Shown here: positions 51,601 through 60,600 of the stretch, one piece after another
Position numbering within the stretch: position 1 is the stretch's first letter
Layout of the letters: the number at the start of each line of letters is the position of its first letter
Source of the DNA: Populus alba
Lineage: Eukaryota; Streptophyta; Magnoliopsida; Malpighiales; Salicaceae
Assembly (NCBI RefSeq): GCF_005239225.2
Contig: NC_133289.1
Location: 4,409,501 to 4,473,500, forward strand
Reading direction: 5' to 3'
DNA: 64,000 nucleotides
Notes under the pieces: generated by a model
Database searches by the model: none
What the model was told of the DNA's origin: nothing
What the model saw: only the letters and a program-made list of their open reading frames with translations
Program-made: the position numbers and the translations under genes

Positions 51601-54600
51601 AAAAATGATGGTCTCATTGTATGGGTGACCTTCCCAAGAAAAATGATGGTCTCATTGTATGGGTGACCTACCCAGAAAAATGATGGTCTCATTGTATGGG
51701 TGACGAACCCAAGAAAAATGATGGTCTCATTGTATGGGTGACCTACCCAGGGGGAAGAATTCTTAGTAAACTCCATGCTTTTTCTAAGAAATGGTTTCAA
51801 TATGAGGTCCCTTCTGGCGACCTTCCTTGATGAATGTCGAAGTACGAGATCCCTTCTGGCGATCTCAAATAACTTGGAATCCCATCTGGCGATTCCTTAA
51901 ATATGAGGTCCCTTCTGGCGACCTCCATCGAAATACGAGATCCCTTCTGGCGATCTCCTTTAGCCAAACAACTTGGAATCCTATCTGGCGATTCCTTTTA
52001 TACCAAAGCTGAAATTTGAGGTCCCTTCTGGCGACCTCCATTGATGAATATCGAAAACGAGACCCCTTCTGGCGATCTCAAACAACTTGGAATCCCATCT
52101 GGCGATTCCTTTTATTCAAAGCTGAAATATGAGGTCCCTTCTGGCGACCTTCATCGAAATATGAGATCCCTTCTGGCGATCTCCTTTAGCCAAACAACTT
52201 GGAATCCCATCTGGCAATTCCTTTTACCGAATGCTATCAATGTCGTTCTTCCTGCTGGCAGGGTTTGAAAACCATTATCTTCTCTTCTTGTTGTTCTAGA
52301 ATAAACTCAATGATTTTTTTCTTCGTCCATAATCTTGTTGGAATGCGTTAAGATCTCCTCCTGTAACGATCCAAAAAAAAACATATATGCAATGATTTAT
52401 GATTAGATGCAATGCATGCATTCGTACCTGGTTTTGAAACATAGGCCCCATCCTCTTCTTCTAGTTCATGGGACTCCCTCTTAACATGAACTTGCTTTTG
52501 AAGTCGTATGCTGGATTCATCTCTCGTGTTGCCTATCATATTCTTGGAGAAAAAGTCTTTGACTTTCTTCAAGTAGTCCTTTTCTCAAAATGTATGACTT
52601 GTATTTGCCTCTTTGTCATGCTTTTGTCAAATGCTTTAGCTTGGTTTTCAAATCGTAAAACTTTTCATAAAACATCCCGTCTTGCCCCCTAGTACAGGGG
52701 TGCGATATTAGTCTGGGTTTTTATATAGAGAAGCAATTCATTCAGCCGGTGATAAACTTTTTTAGTGAGTGAATAGATAATGATTTTTTTTTATTTCAAA
52801 ATGCCATTGTTATGGTTGATAAACTCTATTCTTTAAAAGACAATTACAAAGTGACCACTTAAACATTTATCCATGCTATCAGAGATAGGGTTGTACTTTT
52901 AGGGTTAGCTTTTCTTAAATTTCATATTAAACCATTTTTATTGATACTTTATTTGTAACCACTCAAATTTGTTAAAAAAAATGCATAAACTCATCATTTA
53001 TTTAAAGAAAAAGTAAGCTCAAAGACAAACATAAAAATCTGGCTGACAATATGAGCTCTGAATGCTCACTAGAGAAAATAAAAGCAAAGACAAAAGCAAA
53101 TGACAAAAACATGCTAAGGCAAATAAAGTTGTTTTACATTTTGAAAACTACGAGAAGTTCTTGGGTCAACCCGTTCTGAAACTTCTTCTAGTGTGTGGAA
53201 AGTCAACCGAGGCAATGCTTCATCTTCCTTCCCCACTTGCATTTCCTTGTCTTCTCCTTCGATCTCGCCTTCTTCATTATTGACGACTCTTGACCAAGGT
53301 TTTCCAACCTTTATCCCCTATCACTTTTGTCATGACCATGCAATGGATTTGAATTGATATTGGGTGTGTCTTCAAATGACAACCATCCTATCTTGATGAG
53401 CTTCAACAACTTGTTCTTGAAACCGTAGCACGTTTCAAGACAATGCCCGGGAATACCAGCATGGTACTCGCAAGTCAACTCGGGCTTATACCAGATGGGG
53501 AATGGTGGATGTAGTGGTAATGTAGGGATAGGAGCTATTTGTCCAATGCTTAGTAGTTTGGCATATATATCCTTCAGAGGCATGGGTAATGGCGGTAGTT
53601 GTTCTGAAATGTATCTTGTGTTTGGTCGTTGGTGGTTGTTTTGGGTGTTTGACTGGCCATTTGCTCGATTAGGGAAAAAAGGTTTGTTAAAGTTTATGTG
53701 GGCCACATGAGAGGTAGGTATTTGTGGGTTATATGAATCTGTTATCTTGTCATTGGACACACCTTCGAAGTTGTTAACGGGACCTTTCATTTTTCTTCCG
53801 ATAAAACCCTTTGTCTCCAATGGCTCAATTATGCGTCCAGCTTTAATCCCTTGCTCGATTCTTTCCGCTATGCGTACAACATCATAGAAATGTTGAGATG
53901 AGCTACCCATTAAATGCTCATAGTAGGGTGCCTTGAATGTATTGGCGAACAAATTCACCATCTCCGTTTCTATCAAAGGGGGTTGCACATGCATGGCCTC
54001 GTCCCTCCACCTTTGCGCATAAGCCCTTACTGATTCTTGGCTTCTCTTTTCCATTGACATAAGGCTCATTCGATCTGGAGCAATTTCCAAATTGAACTTG
54101 TATTGCTTAAGGAAAGCCTCAACTAAATCCTTCCATTTCTTGATCTTGGCATTATCCAGCCTCATGTACCAACTTAGCGCCGACCCCGATAGACTATCTT
54201 GGAAAAAGTAGATCAGTAACTTATCGTCATGAATCACCTCAGCCATCTTATTGCAATAAGATCGAAGGTGAGTGTTTGGGCATTCCAACCCAGTGTACTT
54301 TATAAACTCCGGTATCCTAAATTTTTTTGGTACCGTGATGTTTGGTACCAAACATATTTCAGACGCTCGCATGGGGTCAAACCAGTCATTTCCCTCGACT
54401 GCTCTTAACCTTTCTTCCAAAGCTGATATCTTGTCATCGTTCATAAAACCAGTGGACCTATTATCGGAAGGCCCATCTGCTGTGATGTGAGCTTGAGGGG
54501 GCTGAATGGGAATGGCAGGTGCAAAGTGTTGCCCCGTCGCTGAATCTGCCCCCAAGTTCTGAGATATCCCCGGGACATGAACTGACGGCGCTCCTATAGG

Positions 54601-57600
54601 TGGTTGGGTAGATGTTCCCTCCCCGTTCTTCGCTCTTAAAAGTTGCTCAAGCAGATTGGTCAGTCGAGAAACTTCATTTTTCACAGATTCCAACTCGGTC
54701 TGGTAGTGCGACTCTAATTGAGCTCTTTCTTCGTTTTCCATTCTTGATCTGGACCGGGTTTGGTGGACTCTGGATGTAGGACCTATGTTTCACGATCTGT
54801 AATGCATATGATAACAAAATGCGTGATGAAAATGTGATGCACAAGTGATGTGCGATGAGTATAACATTATTAATCTTGATGCAGATAAGATACATAACCT
54901 AAGGACAAGCTCTATTTATTAAGTGATAGTGGGTAAGTTTTCTATATGGTCTCGAAGGGTCTCATATCTGCCCAGTGACGTTCTTCGTAAAGAAGTATGG
55001 GGGCGTTGCAAGGAACAGTTAAGACACGTATGCCCACCATTACCAAGCAGGCACTCAGATATGAGTTGGGTGTTTCACGCATTTAAACCCCGACCAATAG
55101 TCTTAGGGTAAATCGCTAATTCCCCACTTAACTTAAGGCTTGTGTGTGCTTTTCAAAATTAAGGCAAGTGATGCATGAGACAATTGTATATAATGCATGA
55201 ATAAATGCGCGTAAAAATAAAAACAAATACGCGATTAAATAAAAGGAAAGGCATATAAAAAATAAGCACAGGAAAACACAAATAAATCAGACAAAAACAA
55301 AGCTTAGTCTACAAGGTCCCCAGTGGAGTCGCCATTCTGTCGCACCCCAAAAAAATAATAATTTTCAATTGCGGGTTCGACTGGCGAAATTTTTTTTTAT
55401 TTTTATTTGATTTGGTTCTTTGGAGTCGCCACCTAGTATTTTGGTCACTAGGAACCCTAACTGGTCTCAGAGATCGGGTACGGAGACTGGTTGCGTAAAG
55501 GGAAGGTATTAGCACCCCAAATACGCCTTACCTAAGGTAAGCTGCATTGTTTTATTGTCTGATAAAAATAAAAATAAAAAAACTAAAGTGTTATTGTGTT
55601 TTCCTAGTTGTTGGTCTGTCTATGGTTCAAGAAAAATCCCCCTCAGTAAGGAGGTCTTTATCTTATCGGGTAAAAATCCTAACCGTTCTAACGTCCATAC
55701 CAAAATTTTATTAATAATATTTAGGAATACGTTTTACGTATAAATTCGTAATCCCAAATATTAAAAGAAAAAAAGATTTTTTTAGAATTTTTGAAATATT
55801 GGCCTAGTTCTCATGGCTTGAATAAACTGGTTATTAAAGCCAAAATGCATGTTAATACATATATTGTTTTGAAAATTTTCTTTGTTGTGTGAAAATATGA
55901 TGTTATAATATTTATGTATATATATTGGAGAGACTAGGCCGTATTTTAAAACAAAAACAATTTTTAGAAAATATTATTTTTTTATGCTTTGACGAAAATC
56001 GGGTATTTTAATACTGAGCTTGTATCCTTACGGTATAAAAATACAACCCAATATTAATCCGCCTTTAAAAAAAATATGCAGAAAAATCAATAACATTTTT
56101 AGGGAATTTTTAGAAATTTTTTTGAAAGCAAAAACATTTTTTATTCTGAAAATCTTTGATATTTTGACGAAAACCGGGTATTTATAACACTGGTTTTATA
56201 TCTTTACGGTATAAAAATACAAACCAAAATTAAACCATTTTGGTAAAAATATGCAGAAAAATCAACAATATTTTTTTAAGATTTTTCAAAATATTTTTTT
56301 ATTATTATTATATTTTTTATATATATATACATATATATATACACATATTATAACATATTATATAATATATAATATAAAAACAATTCGGGCTGGGCCGGCC
56401 CAAATAAACGGGCCGGACTCAACCCAACAAGGAAAGGTTGGGCCGAATTCGGCCCAGACTGGGTTGGGCCGATCTCGGCCCAACAGGCCATCATGCTTCT
56501 TCTGGTCTGGGCCGGACCCGGCCCAGACGTTCATGGGCTGGCCCAGCATCGGGCTGGCCCAGCTTTAGCAGCCCAGCGGGGGGGGAGAATTATTTTTCTC
56601 CCCCCCCGCCTCCTGCATGCAACATGCAGGAGGCAAGGCTGCCACGAAAGGAATGCAGGGAAGAAGGAACGGGTACCTGGCGTGGAGGCGGTCGCTGGTG
56701 GAGCTGCGGTGGCGTGGCTCGCGTACGGCGACTCCGGGCGGTGCTGTGGCGGTTTGAACGGCGGCGAGAGAGACTTGTTTTCAGTGGCTTTCTCTTTGGT
56801 TTTTTTTTTTTGTTTTTGGGTTCGGTTTCTTTGTTTTTGGTTTGTTTCTGCTCTCCCACTCTCTTTTGCTCGTTTTTTTTCTCTTCTCCCCCTGTCCTCG
56901 GGTCTCTCTCTCTCTCTCTTCGGTCTCCTCTCTCTCTCCTCCCTTCGGGTTCTCCCTTTTCTTTCGGTTTTCTTCTCTATTTATAGGGGAATAACCGTGG
57001 GGGACCATCGTTAGTGCGGTGTAACGGCTGGTCGGCCAATGTCTAAAGGTGGTGGGGGCGAGGAGAGAGAGGCGGGAAGATTTGAAAAAAACAAAAAATG
57101 GTTTTTCTTCTTCTGCTGCTCTGCCTCGGGGGGAAGGAGGAAGATGAACAGTGTCGTTCAAAAACGACACCGTTCTGGGCTTCCTTTTTTTTTTTTTTTT
57201 TAATATATATATGAAACGGCGTCGTTTTGGATAAAACGCGCCGTTTCATTTAAAGGAGCCAAATTCCAGATCAGTCCTCCATTATTTCACCTTCGGTCTC
57301 CGCCCCTCTTGTTGGCCGCCTTTTTCACTTTGGTCCTTGGCCTCTGATTTATGCAATTAAGCCCTCAATTGATTAATAAACTTCCAATTTCTTCAATTAA
57401 GCCCCTGAAACAATTCCAAACAGCCCCCTCTATCTTTGCGCCTTCTCCAAATTGGTCCCTGGTTTCGGATTTTCACAATTAAGTCCTAATTGGCCCTTAA
57501 ACTTCAATATTTATGCAATTGAGCCCCTGATTTGACCCAATAAATTCCTAAAAAATATATTTTGGCCCCAGAACTTAAATTTCTCCAAATTAAAGCCCAA

Positions 57601-60600
57601 ATTGACTTAAAAATCAATTTTTCTTGGAATCAAATCTTCTATAAATTCAAATAAAAATCCAATTAAATCCATAAAAATCTAATTAAGTCCATAAAAATCC
57701 AATTAAGTCCATAAAAATCCAAATTCGGGCTTTTCTCCTCAAAACTCAAATTTTTCTTCTCAATAGGGCTTTCATCCTTCAAGAATATACTGTCAAAAAA
57801 TCAATCCTTGTATTTTTAAATTCCTTGACCAATTTTCTGACTATTTTCCGAGCGCTTCTGCCTCCTGTTATCTTTTTCTAACCTTTTTTGGCTATTTATT
57901 TTATTTTTCATGGGGACCCAAAAATGGGTTATAACAATAAGATTGGTCCCTATGATGATTATATCATTTACATAAACATATAGATACAAGATTTAGTACC
58001 ATGTTTTAAATAAATAAAGAATTAGTATATGAACCTATAAATCCAATAATAAGCAAAAAAAAAAAAAAACCCTCAGACTTTAGAACCATGCCTCCATAAA
58101 TAGATTTTTGTAATTTAGATATATCTTGAGGGCATTTATCATCAACAAAGCCATGTGATTGTGCCATAAATATCTATTTTTTGAGATTGCTGTTAAGAAA
58201 TGCATTGGAGATGTTTAATTGTCTTAATATCCACCTTTTAAAAATTACAATAGCTAAGATGGTTCTAATCATAGTGGCCTTAATATCTGGGCTAAAAATA
58301 GTTGAGTAATTGATTTCATTTTGTTGGGTATAACCCTTTGCCACTAACATCGCTTTGCATCTTTCTATTAACCCATCTGCCTTGTGTTTGAACTTGAATA
58401 CCTATTTATTGCCTATAACATTAGCATTGGGTGTTTTTGAAACCAAAATCCACATGTTATGAAAAATCAATGTTATAAACACAAATATCATGACAACTCT
58501 CCACCATGGTTATTGCATTGCTTGAATGTAACAACTTAGTTCTTTCAACATATAAGACTTATCACTGGTGTTAACAGGGAAAATTTGTTTCTTCTTAGGA
58601 TTAGGCCTCAAGGTCATGGGGTGTGTTCTCACCAATTCTGTTGCTTTTTAATCAACTTGTGATGATAAGTGATGTGAAGTTGTTTTAGGAGCCTCCATAA
58701 AAAATGCCATTTGGTTGGTGTTATCTGTAACATTGAAACTTTTTTTTCTTATTCACTCTATTAGTTGGTTAAATCTATTCAATGATAACAATGTTTTGAG
58801 GTGCTGAAACAAGGTTGTTAGTTAAGGAATCAATACCTTGTTCAATGATAGCAATACTTAAGCAACAAGAACTACACAAATGCTCAGGTACATTTATTAA
58901 GCCAACATAAAGCAGTTGAAATTTCCTAATAACGGATAATAAAGTTGATTGGGTGAAAAAATTGATGTGAAATGAGTATTCCAAGTGAGATAATTGGATG
59001 ATGTTAGTTTGATAGAGAAAGATTGATGAGAGTTAAGCATGGTAGGGGACAACAAGGTATGGTATAATTTTGAAACCCGACCCGGTAGGTCAACTCGAGG
59101 CTAGAACCGGGTCGGGTTTAAGAAAAAATAAAGAAAGTCAAAACCCAGGGTGACCAGGCAAGATCCAATTGCAACCTGTTGACTTTTGTTTTTTGTTTTT
59201 TTTACTAAAACGACATTGTTTTGATTTTTTTTAAAAATCAAAATTGACTCGGGTAACCCGGTCAAAACCCAAAACTCGAGTCTTGGGCCTGGTCGACTAT
59301 TGGGCTGAGTTTAAAAACTCTAAGATATAGGATGAGAAAGGGAGGGTTAAGAAGTCATTGAAGTACAAAGAAATAAGATTGCTTTGTGTGTTTTGATACC
59401 ATATTTGGAGAGCAAAAAAAAAAAACTATTTTTATTCATTAAATGTCATATATAAATATAGATTACAAATTGAAATTTTGAACTATTAGATAATATAGAA
59501 TATTGATCTATTATTATTTGAGACAACCGAATATTTTTAATTTAAATAATTCTAATGCTATATCTGAATATTTCTAACATGGATATTAAATTCCAATACA
59601 TTTTTAACTCAATAAATAAATAAATCTTATTTTTAATTTAGTCTCAAATTACTCATTAACCATGTTCTTAAACAAAATTTTCCAAATGTCCATAGCGAAA
59701 CCTGTTGTCAAAAATTTCTAAGTATGCTATATCTTCCATACTTGCAATATTATAGCCGTTGTGAGAATATTTATTTATTTATGATAAATCAGATATATTG
59801 AAACTACTCTTCACGCCTTAACTATTTCCTAAGTAATTCCTTACTTAGTTCATTTACAATAACGATTCCATTTAAGCAGTGTCAGGTAACAAAGAAGAGG
59901 ATGCAATAACTCGTCATTTGGGTTCATCTACACAACTGATTAATTTCCCGGTAAGCTCCGTTTGATGTTTAGATTAACAGATAGAGATACTATCATAGAA
60001 AGTATATATTAAAAACTTTATATATATATATATATATATAAAATAAATAAATCTCTCGTGAAGTGTCATAGATTAAGTTCACTAATTGGTGAAATTTCTA
60101 AGTCATTCTTGCTTATGAAATTAATTTTTATGTTACAGCAGACACCCGACCATGCTGAGGAAGTAGGAGCTATGGCACAAATGACTCGTGGCCAAGATGT
60201 TGCCAACTTTAATAGGTAAAGAAAGAGCCTAAAGATCCATCTCTTTTCAATATCTCATTGATTCTTGCAGTACAATACTTCTGAATTTGTTTCTGGGTTT
60301 CTCCTTTAGGCCAAGAAATGACTTGACAAGATCAGGCAAATCTAGATTTCGTGGAGTTGCAAGTTATTCAAAGTCATTATGGATAAAAAAAACTTTGAGT
60401 TTTAGAAATCTGACGTGATTAAAAAATCTAGATCACCAAGATGTTAGCTCAATTATCTTTATTTTAACCATTTATGTCTATTTAGTAACTGATTATGGAC
60501 TCGATTTTCATTTTACTTCGAACAGGCATGACGGCACTAGCAAATGGCAAGCTTGGAGTCCATCGGGTGAGCATATCTTGAACATTTTTGGTTAGTCTTT

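Larger units (their letters stand above)
48528..57936 (-). mobile_element. Young gag-only LTR retrotransposon (TR-GAG type, Tat/Ogre-like)
   Basis: This 9.4-kb element has LTRs of 2580 and 2599 bp, beginning TGTTATAACC and ending GTGCGACA on the minus strand. Behind the 5' LTR lies a tRNA-type PBS (55316-55334), and before the 3' LTR a purine tract (51111-51123), which fixes the minus orientation together with gag. The 4.2-kb interior encodes one intact Gag (53311-54741) and no protease, RT, RNase H or integrase that I can find. The space where pol should be holds two tandem-repeat arrays. It must be mobilised in trans by an autonomous relative. Flanks GTAAG and ATAAG match at 4 of 5 positions, an imperfect target duplication. 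It interrupts the copia RT. Confidence 0.9.
47441..59579 (-). mobile_element. Decayed Ty1/copia element, split by a nested insertion
   Basis: Short LTRs (47441-47612 and 59406-59579, 172 and 174 bp) start TGTTA and end in CA on the minus strand. A PBS (TGGTATCA, matching initiator tRNA-Met) lies 4 nt inside the right LTR, and a PPT (AAAAGGAGG) next to the left one. Copia RT/RNase H sequence is readable between them on the minus strand with many stops. After subtracting the 9.4-kb insert only about 2.7 kb remains, so gag, protease and integrase are largely missing. The element lies in the intron of the orphan gene in antisense. No clear target duplication was found (flanks AAAAA and TGGAT), suggesting age. 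Confidence 0.85.

Noticed and set aside
51395..52235. Regularly spaced repeats that look at first like a CRISPR array
   Set aside because: Units are directly adjacent and vary together, there are no unique spacers or cas genes, and the array lies inside a plant retrotransposon.
47434..59585. Target-site duplication for the copia element
   Set aside because: Flanks AAAAA and TGGAT do not match; either decayed or the true ends differ slightly.
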